The notes below the pieces were generated by a model. It worked only from the letters and a program-made list of their open reading frames with translations, ran no database searches and was not told the DNA's origin. Below, piece after piece: positions 1-10,452 of a DNA stretch of 64,000 nt. The stretch is from Apodemus sylvaticus (lineage: Eukaryota; Chordata; Mammalia; Rodentia; Muridae). A program made the translations under genes and the position numbers. Position 1 is the stretch's first letter. Each line of letters begins with the position of its first letter. The stretch lies in the NCBI RefSeq assembly GCF_947179515.1, contig NC_067473.1:129911435-129975434 (forward strand), in the 5' to 3' direction.

Positions 1-975
1 TATCCACAGTTTTGGCCTCTACCACAACTAGATAAGATCACTAAGATTTCTCCAACAGTTAATGGCTACTCCCAAAACTTAGTATCACTGAGGAAAGAAA
101 ATGGTCTTCAAATCCAATTTTTCAAGGAAGGGAAGTACCAGCATGAAATGGATAGGCAAGGTGGTTTATGTCTGTCTAGGAATCTGCTAGATGGTTTGGT
201 CAATACAGTTTTTCTGTTACAGTGAACCTCAAAACACATACATTTCTCAAAATGAGCTCTGAAGAATCAGCGAGAGGGTGTGCAGATTTCCGTATTCCCT
301 TTAGGAATTTTTCATTTTTGTATTGTGTCCATGAGCCAAAGTGAAAATAGCTTTGCACAAAATGGAAGTTACACTCAAAAGCGGCAATTGTGTCCTCTCT
401 TGCTGAGTTGCAGCAGAATCTCACAGGCAGTGATGTAACATTGCAAGCAGGATCTGTCTCTCCAATGTTTGTCTGGGGCATTGTCAAACAGATCAGGAAA
501 AAGGAACATGTGCAGTATGACTTTTCAATCAGCAGGCACAAAAAGACCCTGGTAGATAAGTCAGTTGAAAGAGAACGTGTACCGCACCTCACTGCCAGGA
601 TTGTAAAGACACCATTTTATGTTTGACATGGAAGATAGTCTGAAAGAATAATTTATCTGCGAAAAGAATCGACTTGCTCTATAGAACTGACAAATTTAGT
701 GTTTCTCTGATTAATGTGTCTATATCAACCTTAGCATTTGGTTACGTTTTTCTTTTCCTTTTGGGAAAATACATACAGTGAACTTGGTTGGGCTCTTTGA
801 TGTACAAATCTAACATTAAATTGGATTTCTGATTGAGTGACAAAGGTAGACTAAAATGAAATGCTAACGTCATCTCCAAAATTGATTAAGTTCATTATTT
901 AATGATGGCATTCTTTACCATAAAAAAGTGTTTATCGAATTTCTTTTATTATATTAATTGTCTATCTTTTTAAGT
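1..975. other. Unique DNA, no gene recognised
   Basis: No repeat family or gene is recognisable. A 130-residue minus-strand open frame at 200-592 resembles no family I know, and an overlapping plus-strand frame is also open, so chance is the simplest explanation. Confidence 0.5.
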
Positions 976-979
976 CTTT

Positions 980-1168
980 TTCAATTTATGTATATGTGTG
1001 TGCATGCATGTGTACATATGTGTGTCTGTCTGTCTGTCTGACTATATGAGGGTATACATGCATGAGTGCAGGTACCATTACAGGCAATTTTGAGTCATGA
1101 CGATAGTGGGTTTCCCTGCAAGAGCAGTACAAACTCTTAACAGTTGAGCCATTCCTTCAAACTTTTTA
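980..1168 (-). repeat. B3-type SINE, degenerate
   Basis: Read on the minus strand, this has the tRNA-derived head of a B2/B3 SINE. In plus orientation it ends with a relic of the 'agagcag...ctcttaacagttgagccatt' head and begins with a GT/TATG-rich tail. It is heavily mutated and therefore old. Confidence 0.6.
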
Positions 1169-1169
1169 A

Positions 1170-2215
1170 TGGTTATTGCTTCCTTCCATTTGGGATGGAT
1201 GGTAGGAATATGGTGTCCTTCTTTGTCTGAGTTTCCATCGCAACTTGCCTCTTTGTTCCTCGTGTTTACAATATTAAAAGCTGGTGGCCAACAGTAGGTC
1301 CTTTACTTCATTATACCTCTAACACTGGCCAATATGTGGCACAGCAAGTCTCCTTTACCAGTAAGGAAGAAAGAGTTCTGCTGCCTAAGCAATAATGCAG
1401 TGCTTTCTTATCACCTAGAATTTTTATTCTGTACTTCCCAAAAGAACAGTTTTAGACTTAGACACATATTTTTATCATATTTCACACTTGTACAAACATA
1501 AAAAGTAAAACATAAGTAAAATAAGTTGGTTAAAGTGTTCTTAAAATCTCTGCATATTTATGGTCCTACCCTTAGGAATTCATCTTTGACGTAGCTGACG
1601 GTGCCTGTGCTTTTCCACCTGCTCTCCTCCCCTGCCTTCTCGGACCGAAGAGTGTTCCACTGTCATCTCTGAGACTCGCTCCCAAACAGCTGACCATTAG
1701 TATAGCAAGCTTTTGTGAGCAAGCCCAAAGGATGGTACCTCTCCCAAAAGGATGTTGTATGTTAAGTTGAGAAAAATGTATACAGAGAGTTTGTAAAATC
1801 CTGTGTGTGGATTAAGGTTCATCTCAAATCATAACCAACAGCTTGTCTCAGCCCCCTTCCTTATCTGCTGCTTCCCAGATCTGTGCTGTGACATCACATC
1901 TTGTCTTTACCGCATCTTTTCTGCTTATTGGCATAGACTCTTCATATTCTAATATCAATGACGGCCTTCATTGACTATGTCCATTGTGATTTATAAGATA
2001 GCTTTGTAGAAATGAAAAACGTTAATGAAATTTATGTAAGTAACACGAATTAGGATATGTATATTTCTACCTTTAATCAACTTTTTAAATTTGAATTTTA
2101 TCTCTCTCTAGTCTCTCAGAATCCATGGTAATTCACTGTAGGCTTTTGGTACTCCTTAAGAGCTGTGGATGAATTAAATGTGTGTGTGTGTGGGGGGGGG
2201 GTTCCAGCCATGCTT
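1170..2215. other. Unique DNA, no gene recognised
   Basis: AT-rich unique sequence with no long open frame and no repeat I can name. A short (GT)n/(G)n run at about 2179-2201 precedes the next SINE. Confidence 0.5.
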
Positions 2216-2216
2216 T

Positions 2217-2428
2217 CAGAGCTGGAGAGAGGGCTCAGGCTTTAATAGCACTTGCTGCTCTTGCCAAAGACCCAAGTTTCATTCTGGGCACCCATATAAT
2301 GGCTTAGAATTATCTCTAAGTCCAGTTCCAGGTGATCCAATACTCTTTTGTGGCCACTTCAGGCACAAGGGAGACATGTAATGCACATATATCTGTGCAT
2401 ACTCTTACACAAAATAGCAATAAAGTTT
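2217..2428 (+). repeat. B3-type SINE
   Basis: It begins with a 'gctggagagagggctca' head, continues with 'gcacttgctgctcttgc', and ends in a CA-rich, 'aataaag' tail typical of B3. It directly abuts an opposite-strand B1. Confidence 0.8.
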
Positions 2429-2590
2429 TTTGTTTTGTTTTTTGAGACAGAGTTTCTCTGTGTAACCCTGGCTGTGCTGGAACACACTCTGTAGACCAGG
2501 CTGGCCTCGAACTCAGAAATCTGCCTGCCTCTGCCTGCCTCTGCCTCCCAAGTACTGAGATTAAAGGCGTGTGCCACCACTGCCCAGCAA
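2429..2590 (-). repeat. B1 SINE (Alu-like)
   Basis: The plus strand shows the reverse complement of B1: a T-rich tail, 'tttgagacagagtttctc', 'ctgtagaccaggctggcc', and the head 'ttaaaggcgtgtgccacc' at the far end. It contains a short duplication of 'ctgcctgcctctg'. The 73-residue minus-strand frame over it is the usual B1/Alu open frame, not a gene. Confidence 0.95.
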
Positions 2591-3645
2591 AGTAATTTTT
2601 AAATTATGTTTTCTTAAGCATCTTATCATTCTTTACTTCAGAATGTCTTTTCTTAATTCCTGACACTCTTATCATTCTATCCTTTCCTGGATTTGGCCTT
2701 TAATCTCTTCTCCCTTCCTCTTGCCCAAGTTGCCTTAAGGTGGGTACAATTGTGAATGTGTTAGCTTCCTTTAATTGTGAGTGTTCTGTGTTTGACATAA
2801 ACTTCCTACAAACACTTTTATGAAGTCTTGCATTCTTTCTGTACTGAATATCAAGCCCAGAGATTATATGGTTTAGATTTGTTTTGTTCTGTTTTATGGG
2901 CTATCTTAAATTGTGGGGTTTTTTTTTAGTTTTCATTTATAAGACAACACTCCTAAACATGTTCTACTTAATATCATTATTCCTTCCTAACACATTTGCC
3001 ATAAGAATGAAGGAATCTTTATCAACTCCACTATTTTTTATTTATGTTACAATAGTATTTTTTCCTATGTGTTTTCACTTTAAAATATATTTTCTATGGT
3101 AGAGACCGAGTCTTAGAAATGCTACTAGACAGATGTACTGACCACCGTTACCAAGGGAGCAGTTTCCTTGGCGATGGACAACTGTCACCAAAGCAGCCAT
3201 AGTCTCTTTTCTTCCCATGTGACTCACTCTCACGTTTACAACTTGGGTTAAGGGAAGAGGCTTTTTGTAAACCCTGAGCCTCTGGCTGCCCAACACACCT
3301 CTGATTTTCATGGAGTACAAGTTGGATGCTATTATTTTTAAATGAACACTTTTCTAAAGACCATAGTTCATCATTCTGGACTCTGGACTCTTACACCTTC
3401 CATTTCAATATCCTAGTCAATTGGAAAATGTTCAAAAATACTCCAGCCAATGTCCAAGACCAAAGCTGCAAGAGATGCAAGGGTAGAGGGACATCTTTTG
3501 ATAAGTAAATATTTTTCTGGCATCTAAATTACAGGTATAAAAAATTGACTGTTATTTTCAGTCACTGCATTGTTCTCTGTGTATATTTCTGTGAGTCAAA
3601 AAAGGAGAATATTAATTCATTTTTCTCCATTTTGTGTGTGATGGG
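2591..3645. other. Unique DNA, no gene recognised
   Basis: AT-rich, with a T8 run at about 2920. Overlapping open frames on both strands at 2884-3508 show no recognisable protein signature. Confidence 0.5.
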
Positions 3646-3647
3646 AG

Positions 3648-3745
3648 AATGGGACAATATTTCACCATGTAGTTCTGAGTGGCCTAGAATTCATGTTGTC
3701 GACTAGGCTGAGCAAGAACCCCCAGCAATCTCCCTGCCCTTGGAT
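3648..3745 (-). repeat. Old B1-related fragment
   Basis: The stretch 'cctagaattcatgttgtcga' followed by 'ctaggctg' and 'caatctccctgcc' aligns by eye with the middle of an antisense B1. It is very diverged and lacks both ends. Confidence 0.45.
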
Positions 3746-3897
3746 CAATGGTTTGTACCCGTACAGCAGACAAGAATGAATTCTTGTTTATATGCTTTGA
3801 TTCTGTACTTAAAAATCTGTGATTCAGGTGAGTTAAATTTTTTTAATCATAAGAAAAGTTAGGAAAAATATTCATACTTATTCATTGTGTTTTGGGT

Positions 3898-4027
3898 TTT
3901 TTTTTCTGGACAGAGTATTGTCAAGTCCTCTGAACATGGTTTGTAACCCAGGCTTGCTTCAAACTCTCAGTCCTCCTGCCACATCCTCCCTGGTGCTTGG
4001 GCCATTTGCATGCCCACCAAGCCTAGG
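3898..4027 (-). repeat. Old B1/PB1-like SINE
   Basis: Antisense B1 order is visible: a T-run, 'gacagagtattgtcaagtcc', 'aacccaggcttgcttcaaac', 'tcctcctgcca', and finally 'catgcccaccaagcc'. Divergence is high, suggesting an early B1 or proto-B1 copy. Confidence 0.6.
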
Positions 4028-4169
4028 ATTCATTTATATTTTAGAACCAAGAAAGACTTAGAACAACACATAAAAGGACAGCAACACTGTAGTTTCTCAG
4101 AGGATGGAACATAGTTGATATGGGTGTTGCTGCATGTAAAGCATGGTATTCAATGTCTATGTGTGTAAT

Positions 4170-4325
4170 ATTGCTGGTGGTTAAAATTCCCATTTTACAG
4201 ATTAAAACATTTTCTATGTTTAAGAAAGAGAGCAATGAACTGATGAACATGAGCATCTAGAAGTAGGTGTGAGGATTTGAACTCTGAGCAGATGGTGCCT
4301 TGCCTGCTACATACACTATACGCCA
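4170..4325 (-). repeat. MIR SINE fossil
   Basis: The plus strand carries reverse-complement MIR landmarks: 'tcccattttacagatta', then 'gaggatttgaactctgagc', then a degenerate tRNA-like end near 'atacactatacgcca'. MIR is a mammal-wide ancient SINE, so this part of the locus predates rodents. Confidence 0.6.
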
Positions 4326-4539
4326 TTAACAAATGAGCTGATTGCCTTCAGTGTGTGTCAAGACAAACAGGTTGTCACTGCTACTTTCCCTTACCTAGAC
4401 TCAAATGGTTACAGTTATGCATAAAATGCAAAATGTTGATGTTTTATTTCAGCTCAGTGTTACAAAAGGTATGGAAATAAGTTATAATAATTGTTTTCTC
4501 ATTTTCCAATATTCATTTTAACAATGATATATATGATAT

Positions 4540-4660
4540 TAATCATAACAGTCAAGAGATAGAAGACTAAATTTTCATCAATGAATAATTGGATAAACAA
4601 ACTGTGTTATAGTTACACAATAGAATATTATGCAATCATAAAAATGATCAGTAAAAATAA
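4540..4660 (+). repeat. L1 3' fragment
   Basis: The block 'catcaatgaataattggata' to 'atagaatattatgcaatcat' matches the familiar L1 motif near the 3' end of the element ('...gaatggataaa...gtgg...tggaatattatgcag...'). It is a short isolated fragment in sense orientation. Confidence 0.65.
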
Positions 4661-4667
4661 CTAATGA

Positions 4668-4960
4668 CACTTTGATATGGATTGGATATATATCCTTCAA
4701 ATGTGCATGTTCCAAAGGCTTGTCCCACTCCCCCCATCACATGATACTATATGCAGGAACTATTATGATGCAATGCCTAAAGGAAGACTTTAGTCCCTTG
4801 TGACAAGGGCTTGAAAAACATATTGGAATCCCAGTCTCTTCCTCTTTCTCTTTCAAACTCTAGCTGTGAGGATCTGTTTTGCCATACCTAGCTGTCATAG
4901 CATGCTGCCTTGGCCTGAAGGCAGCCACACATACCAATAATGGACTGAAACTTGTAGAGG
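4668..4960 (+). repeat. Old MaLR-like LTR, 5' part
   Basis: It starts with 'tgatatggattgga', continues with 'atgttccaaaggcttg' and 'tcttcctctttctctttc', and reaches 'aatggactgaaacttg', an order typical of old MaLR-type LTRs. It then stops; the expected LTR end appears about 830 bp downstream at 5795. Subfamily is not assigned. Confidence 0.5.
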
Positions 4961-5041
4961 AATTTTAATCCAGCCACAAGGTTGTTCTGGGAAGGGACCA
5001 CACACACCTTTAATCCCTCTGGTTGGAATGTGCGCACATCC

Positions 5042-5087
5042 TTAGATTAGATTAGATTAGATTAGATTAGATTAGATATCTTTAATC
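5042..5087. repeat. (TTAGA)n microsatellite
   Basis: About nine near-perfect copies of a GATTA/TTAGA pentamer. Confidence 0.95.
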
Positions 5088-5263
5088 TCTAAATGTAGGT
5101 AAAGTTAGTTCATAGAAAGAAACAGTCACATGGGATAGTGATGTCTAATTTAGGGGCCGACAAAGTGACAAATCAGAGAAAGATGTGAAAGAATGAGTCA
5201 GATAAGATAATGCCCAACTCTTATGAGAACAGACATGAAAGAGAGAATACTTAAGATAGTAGT

Positions 5264-5264
5264 T

Positions 5265-5299
<35 letters not shown>

Positions 5300-5360
5300 C
5301 AAAGAGACAGAGAGAGAGACAGACAGGGGGAGTAGAGGAGGGGGGAGGAGGAGGAGGTCA
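5264..5360. repeat. (GA)n and purine-rich tract
   Basis: A long GA dinucleotide run grading into GGGGAGGAGG purine sequence. It yields an Arg/Glu-only open frame at 5223-5417 that is an artefact of the repeat. Confidence 0.95.
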
Positions 5361-5794
5361 GAAGAAGTTTTTATCGGGACAGTTTTACTGGGACAGCTTG
5401 TAGAGAGAATAGGGTAGACACAGGTGAAGACAGAATGATCCAGGGAATGAGATGGAGCCAGATGATTAGAACAGATTGATAGAGTTAGTTTGAGGCCAAG
5501 CTGAGCAATTCAGTCAGAAGCTGAGAAAAGCCACTTTGAATCAGTCAGCTTGGAGAGCAGTCTGAACCATAACAGCGGAACTGAATAATCCAGCTAGAAT
5601 CAGAAAGAGCAAGAAAGGTTGAGCTTATTCAGCAGTAAGCCTTTGAGATGGCAATTACATCAGGAGAAGAAAAGATACATTTGCAGGAACTTCCGGAATT
5701 AAGAAACAAAATGGACCTTAAAAAACAAAATAAAATTAAGAAACAAAATGAGACTGGATGTGTCCAGAGTGCTATGGCCGTAGATAACCCTTTT

Positions 5795-5856
5795 ATCTTT
5801 CTAAACTAGTCATTTCAAGTTCTTGTCCTAGTAGCATCAATACTGACTGATACAAC
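5795..5856 (+). repeat. Old MaLR-like LTR, 3' part
   Basis: Reads 'aacccttttatctttctaaa' then 'aatactgactgatacaac', the usual 3' end of a MaLR-class LTR (T-rich stretch, then 'gactgatac'). It continues the LTR broken at 4960. Confidence 0.5.
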
Positions 5857-6445
5857 TTTTAGAAGTTCTCACTGTGCTGTAGACTTCAGAAACAAAACCT
5901 TACTCTGGGTTTGATCCCGAATTTCAGTAGTGTTAACAACAATAGTCAGCCAGCCATAGTCAGCTCTATCAGCCCTTTCCACCTGGCTTTTTTTGTCTAT
6001 TTTATACTAAATTTTATTTGAAGATGGAAGTTTTGAGCTACAACTGTATGAGAATAAAATTTTAAATATGTAAAAACAAAGAAAACTTACCATTTTCAAA
6101 AATATACTTGATCAATATCTGTGAATTTATGGCATAAATACTTTAAAATATTTGTCTGGGCCATCACTTTTCTTAGTATACATCCCCTGCTAAAAGAACA
6201 GCTAGAAAGCTATTCTTTAGTCTCTACATTACAAACAGAATTTTGAAACACTGTTTGATTTGATGGTTGTGTAAAACTATGATGTATTTGCAGTATTTTT
6301 TTCTTTCTAAAAATGGGTACCTCCTGCCACAAGACCTCTGGGGTTTCCATCACCTCTCACTCCCAGAGCCGCTTGTCTGCTTCAGGGCAGACCTGGTCCT
6401 ATTTTGTGAAGCAGCAGCTAGGCTGAAGAGAGTCCATTGCTCATC
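5857..6445. other. Unique DNA upstream of the SUMO2 pseudogene
   Basis: No repeat recognised. The last 50-150 bases may contain the retrocopied 5' untranslated region, for example 'gtgaagcagcagctaggctg', but I cannot fix the 5' limit. Confidence 0.4.
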
Positions 6446-7508
6446 ATGGCCAATGAGAAACCCACAGAAGGAGTCAAGACTGAAAACAACGGTCATAATC
6501 ATTTGAAAATGATGGGGAAGGAAGGTTCTGTGGTACTATTTAAGATTAAGAGGCAGACACCACTTAGTAAACCAATGAAAGCCTGCTGTAAATGACACGG
6601 TTTGTCAATGAGACAGTCAGATTCCCATTGGATGGGCAACCAATCAACCAAACAGACACACCTGCATAGTAAGAAATGGAGGATGAAGGGAATATAAGGA
6701 CAGAGAAAAAGGAGGGAGGTGATTGGAGAAGGGATGGAGAGAAGGTTTATGGGACATATGGGGAGGGGGGATCTGGGAAAGGGGAAATCATTTGGAAAGT
6801 AAACAAAGAATATAGAAAATAAAAATATTAAAAAAGAAAGAAAGAAATGGAGGATGAAGTGACGGCTGAGTGTTCCGGCAGCCGACAGGAGGCATCTACT
6901 AGAAAGGGAACCTACAGCTCTACTTCAGAATTTTGTCATAGCCTAAGACTACACTCTCAATTAGAAAACCCCAATTTGGTCCTGCCACATCCTGCCTACT
7001 CCAGGATAGTCTTCTCCGTCCTTTTATTCCCCTATCCCCATTCCTTAGTTGTACATAAAGTAACTGATATATGTGCATAATCATATTGTGCTTTTTTTGT
7101 CCTTTTCTAATTTTTTTAATGAAAGGGCCAATTATCTGTTTGGTTGACATCTAATGGAGATGGTCTGATGGAAAGGACTGGTTCTGTGAAAATAGCCCCT
7201 TTCCCCATTAGTGGCTGTGCTCTTTCCGCTCTTACCTTTCTATTCTACTAAGTTATTAGATCTCATCATTCTAACAAACGAACCCAACTCCACAAAAGCC
7301 TTGCATACTTTGTCCCATTAAAGAAGTTCAATGTTTTCAGTCACTGTAAAACCAAGGACAATTTTATAACTTTTTATAACTTGTGAAGAGTAGGGCAATC
7401 TGCCTTTAAGTAGGGGTAAATTATTCTTGAACAAAATGATTGTGGATAGTTTTCCCTTCAAACCAAGCATCTTGATGTTTAAATAAACTTATTTAAAATG
7501 AAAAAAAA
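6446..7508 (+). pseudogene. Processed SUMO2 pseudogene, split by an L1
   Basis: This is a retrocopy of the mRNA for SUMO2, the small ubiquitin-like modifier attached to lysines of target proteins in the nucleus. Translation from 6446 gives MANEKPTEGVKTENN and then SVVLFKIKRQTPLSK, matching SUMO2 colinearly for 49 codons without a gap. The two Asn at residues 14-15 favour SUMO2 over SUMO3. It has no introns. Damage: TGA at 6593-6595 in place of Arg50 (CGA to TGA, a CpG-type change), a one-base deletion near 6617 at Ile58, and TAG-TAA at 6667-6672. The remaining C-terminal codons resume after the L1 insertion at about 6842. The 3'UTR continues with a polyadenylation signal at 7482-7487 and an A8 tail at 7501-7508. 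It cannot make the modifier: the diGly tail is out of frame and decayed. The parent gene lies elsewhere; transcription is not evident. Confidence 0.92.
6689..6841 (+). mobile_element. L1 3' end inserted in the SUMO2 pseudogene
   Basis: A severely 5'-truncated L1. It consists of purine-rich L1 3'UTR ('gggatctgggaaagggg', 'tcatttggaaagtaaac') ending in 'aaaataaaaatattaaaa' and an A-rich tail. The 18-base sequence AAGAAATGGAGGATGAAG occurs immediately before it (6671-6688) and again immediately after it (6842-6859), a perfect target-site duplication. The insertion is therefore younger than the SUMO2 retrocopy. Confidence 0.9.
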
Positions 7509-7509
7509 T

Positions 7510-7825
7510 CAATACCTCCCAACTGTAGCCTGTTACCAACTCTGTCTTTTCCAGCCTCTCTGTGGTTTGGGGGTTGTTGTGTATTAAGTGACACATGATT
7601 GATGTGATCTGGCGTGATTCATTATAATGTCAAGCATCAGCAGAACATTTTGGGAAAAAAAATCATCAAAATCTATTACTGTAGAAATTGCTGCTTGTAG
7701 ATTCTTTCTTGCGGCTACTTCTATGCGTGGTGAAACAACACCTCTTCTGACGTCACAACCCCCCCTTTTTTAGGAAGTGTGGTTATTAAAATAGGTGTTC
7801 CTGAAGTCCTGCTGCAACCTCAGGG
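7510..7825. other. Unique DNA, no gene recognised
   Basis: No repeat recognised. Contains TGACGTCA, a perfect CRE-type palindrome, at 7749-7756, next to a C7T6 run. Confidence 0.45.
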
Positions 7826-7827
7826 CT

Positions 7828-7985
7828 ACTCACTAAGTATCAGCTGAATACCAAGCAACTTGTCAAAGACTTTCCCCACTTACCTTCAGCTGAGTGACGG
7901 ATAGTTCCTGTCTTAGGAACAAGGAGGAGGCTGGGATCTGAATCCAGCAGCATTCCACCCCAATCCAGATCATGGCTTACAATAG
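7828..7985 (-). repeat. MIR-like fossil
   Basis: The plus strand has the antisense MIR order: 'actcactaagtatcagctga', 'ccccacttacc', 'ctgggatctgaatccagcag'. It is strongly decayed. Confidence 0.5.
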
Positions 7986-7989
7986 TATG

Positions 7990-8710
7990 ACAAAGAAACT
8001 CTAGTTTTAAAGTAATGTATCATTTGCATATTAAACCATTCTTTGAAAAACACAAAATCCTCTCAAAGCCAATATTACCTCTCTGCTTAAGCACATCCGT
8101 AGTTATATGAAGCCTCATGGTAGTTAGTCCTCAAATGTCTTTTGAAGTGATTTTGCAAATATTTGGTGTTCAGCTAACTCCTTCCATTATAATTCTATCA
8201 GACAGGAGTTGTTTCTGTATGCTAACCTTACAATGAATTATTTAAAAAATGCCACAATTTTCAAAAGATTTTCGCAAAGGTACCCATTTAAATATACATA
8301 TTAAAATTCACAGTGGTATTGATTTAAAAGAAGAAAGGTCCTTCAGAGGAGCCTCCATGGTTGCTACCCAACATGAAAATTCTCTCTTGCTTCAGTGTTC
8401 TTTGTGCTACTAAAAAGACAAACCATTTCCTATGACTGTATCCTTTTAGATGCAGTCTTCCCCTGCCCACCCCCATTTTCATATTGTATACAGTCATTCC
8501 AATAATGGCTGACCATACCAGTCACTGTATAAGGTTCTTGGGCTCTGGAAAGCAAAAACTATAGGAAGATGGCAGTCATGAGAGGAAATATTGAAGTTAG
8601 CTATTTTGATAACAGCTGTGGGGGAGGGTGGGGAGGCTTGGAGTAAAGGTATAGGAAGAAATAAGAATACTGTACCACGTTTGTTTCTTTACTCAAATGC
8701 ACTCATCATG
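7990..8710. other. Unique AT-rich DNA, no gene recognised
   Basis: No repeat identified. Two short overlapping frames near 8591-8892 on opposite strands are not protein-like. Confidence 0.45.
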
Positions 8711-8711
8711 T

Positions 8712-8800
8712 TTGAGCTCCACCTGTATATCAGGTACAGTGCTAGCCAGATTGGGAAACAAAGCAAAAGAGGCACGAGTTCTAGCTTATCCCATCCCTCT
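8712..8800 (+). repeat. L2-like LINE fragment
   Basis: The stretch 'gagctccacctgtatatcag' then 'tacagtgctagcc' resembles the L2 3' region. Short and diverged, so only suggestive. Confidence 0.4.
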
Positions 8801-8801
8801 G

Positions 8802-9407
8802 GAGATAGAGACCTCAATGCAATGAGTTTATGAAGCATCTTCATCCCCGATGGGGTGGGGCAGCCTTCTGGAGACCTAGCCATTGCTATCATTCATGTCC
8901 TGTCAATCTTCCTTTCCAGGCTGTTAATAATCTGGTAACATTCAGAGTAGCATCCTCTGTGAGTCCTTAGTGTTGCTTATGCTATTCTGATACTTCAGTC
9001 TCTCTCTCTCAAGCTTCACCCCTATGCCTTACCCAAGGGAGTACAGCCTGAAACACTTGGATCAGCCACACAAACGTGCACAGTCTTCCTGCATTAAAAA
9101 CCTTGGCAGAGTCTTTGTTGTCCACATTGCCAAGCTGTTTCTCAAAGTTTGTTTTGTCATGTTGAAAACGGGACAAAGAAGAACAAGGGCAGCAGAAAAG
9201 CAAGGACCACAATAGGAGGTGGGGTCTGAGCTGTCTTCTTTGAAGCCCCGCCATCTCTTCAGGATCATGTTGCGAAGCCCTCATGAGTTCGAGGAATTGA
9301 CCATGCCACTTTCGGTCAACATCCACAGTTTCATCTAACCTTTCCTTTACTCTATGGGTTTTAATGCAGTCAGCCATCAAATAATTATGAACTAGGGAAA
9401 GAAGCAA
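8802..9407. other. Unique DNA with an unassigned 132-codon frame
   Basis: The minus-strand frame at 9009-9407 (132 codons) matches no family I recognise. It is overlapped by other open frames on both strands. No splice or promoter context supports it. The nearest repeat is the ID-like SINE at its edge. Confidence 0.35.
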
Positions 9408-9485
9408 AGAGACTGAAGATGCAGCTCAGAGGTAGGGAGCTTAAGATAACACATACAAGATCCTGGCTTGGATGACTAACACAAA
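9408..9485 (+). repeat. ID-type SINE, degenerate
   Basis: Resembles a tRNA-derived ID element: 'gaagatgcagctcagaggta' for the box A side and a mutated box B at 'tggcttggatgactaac', followed by an A-rich tail. Confidence 0.55.
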
Positions 9486-9556
9486 AGAAAGAAAGAGAAG
9501 GAGGAAATAGGAGAGGAGGGATAGAGAGGAAAAGGAAAGGGAAAGGGGGTGTGGAG
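9480..9556. repeat. Purine-rich low-complexity tract
   Basis: AAAGAAAG grading into GGAGGA and GGAAAGGG, expanded from the A-rich tail of the preceding SINE. Confidence 0.85.
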
Positions 9557-9855
9557 GATGGGCTGGATACTCAGAACAACATACCAATAACCAAAGGCAT
9601 ACAAACTGACAAGCCTGCTCCTGAAACTAGCAGAGGCACGATGGCATAACTGTCATAACTGTGTTAAGTATTTTTACATCAACGGATAGGTAGGTAGGAT
9701 AGTTCATGCAAGAAATGAAAACTTTCTGAAGAACCCACTGAAAATGTACATTGTAGCATCAGAACCCAGAATCTGCTGTTTTTAAAAATCATAGGAGATG
9801 CTTAGTAGAAGGTTGGCCATCACAGACTAATGAACTATGGTCATTAATTGAGAGT

Positions 9856-9906
9856 AAACAAACAAACAAACAAACAAACAAATAAATAAATAAATAAATA
9901 AATAAA
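9856..9906. repeat. (CAAA)n then (TAAA)n microsatellite
   Basis: Six to seven CAAA units followed by about six TAAA units. Confidence 0.95.
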
Positions 9907-10271
9907 GGGGCAAGTCAATGAGAGGTATTTATTTATTTGTATGCGAGCTAGGGGTAGGGGAAATCTACATACATTCAAAGAAACAACAGCCAGAAAACAG
10001 GAGGCAAAGAGAGTCCTTCCTGAAGGCTTTAGAGAAATCAGGGTCTCTGGGACACCTGCATGGCTGGACTACAGAACTCCCGAGCATAAAAGAATAAATT
10101 CTTGTCATTTTAGTTCTTCATCAGTGTAGCCCCAAGGAACCACTACTTGCAGATATTGGTTTAAATAGCTCACAATTTCTGTTTTTCTAGGCAAATATGG
10201 ATGAAAAGCCACTTCTTAAAACTCAGCCTATCTTGACTTCCTAAAAGGTGAACTAAGTCAAAGAAATGTAA

Positions 10272-10444
10272 ATGTAGCCAGGCATTGGTGGCACAAGCCT
10301 TTAATCCCAACACTTGGAAGGCAGAGGTAGGCAGTTTTCTGAGTTCGAGGCCAGTTTGGTCTACAGAGTGAATTCCAGGACAGCTAGGGCTACACAGAGA
10401 AACCCTGTGTCAAAAAACAAAAACAAACAAACAAACAAACAAAA
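10272..10444 (+). repeat. B1 SINE with target-site duplication
   Basis: A full-length B1: head 'gtagccaggcattggtggca', 'gagttcgaggccag', 'ctacacagagaaaccctg', and a CAAA-rich tail. It is flanked by 'aaagaaatgta' at 10260-10270 and 10442-10452. Confidence 0.95.
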
Positions 10445-10452
10445 GAAATGTA

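Larger units (their letters stand above)
4961..5794. mobile_element. Rodent insertion splitting an old LTR
   Basis: About 830 bp separates two halves of what reads as a single LTR. The insert has no coding frame. It contains a GATTA pentamer array, a GA-rich tract, and a unique-looking half with 'ggccaagctgagcaattcag' and 'gtcagcttggagagcagtct'. It resembles rodent medium-reiterated (RMER-like) repeats, but the family is from memory and uncertain. Confidence 0.4.

Noticed and set aside
2359..2580. 73-residue frame resembling many database entries
   Set aside because: It is the well-known spurious frame of an Alu-like B1 SINE.
5042..5087. CRISPR-like or telomere-like array
   Set aside because: A 5-bp unit without spacers; TTAGA is not the vertebrate TTAGGG.
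6847..7080. 77-codon plus-strand frame as a new small gene
   Set aside because: It reads through the SUMO2 C-terminal relic and its 3'UTR, not a new gene.
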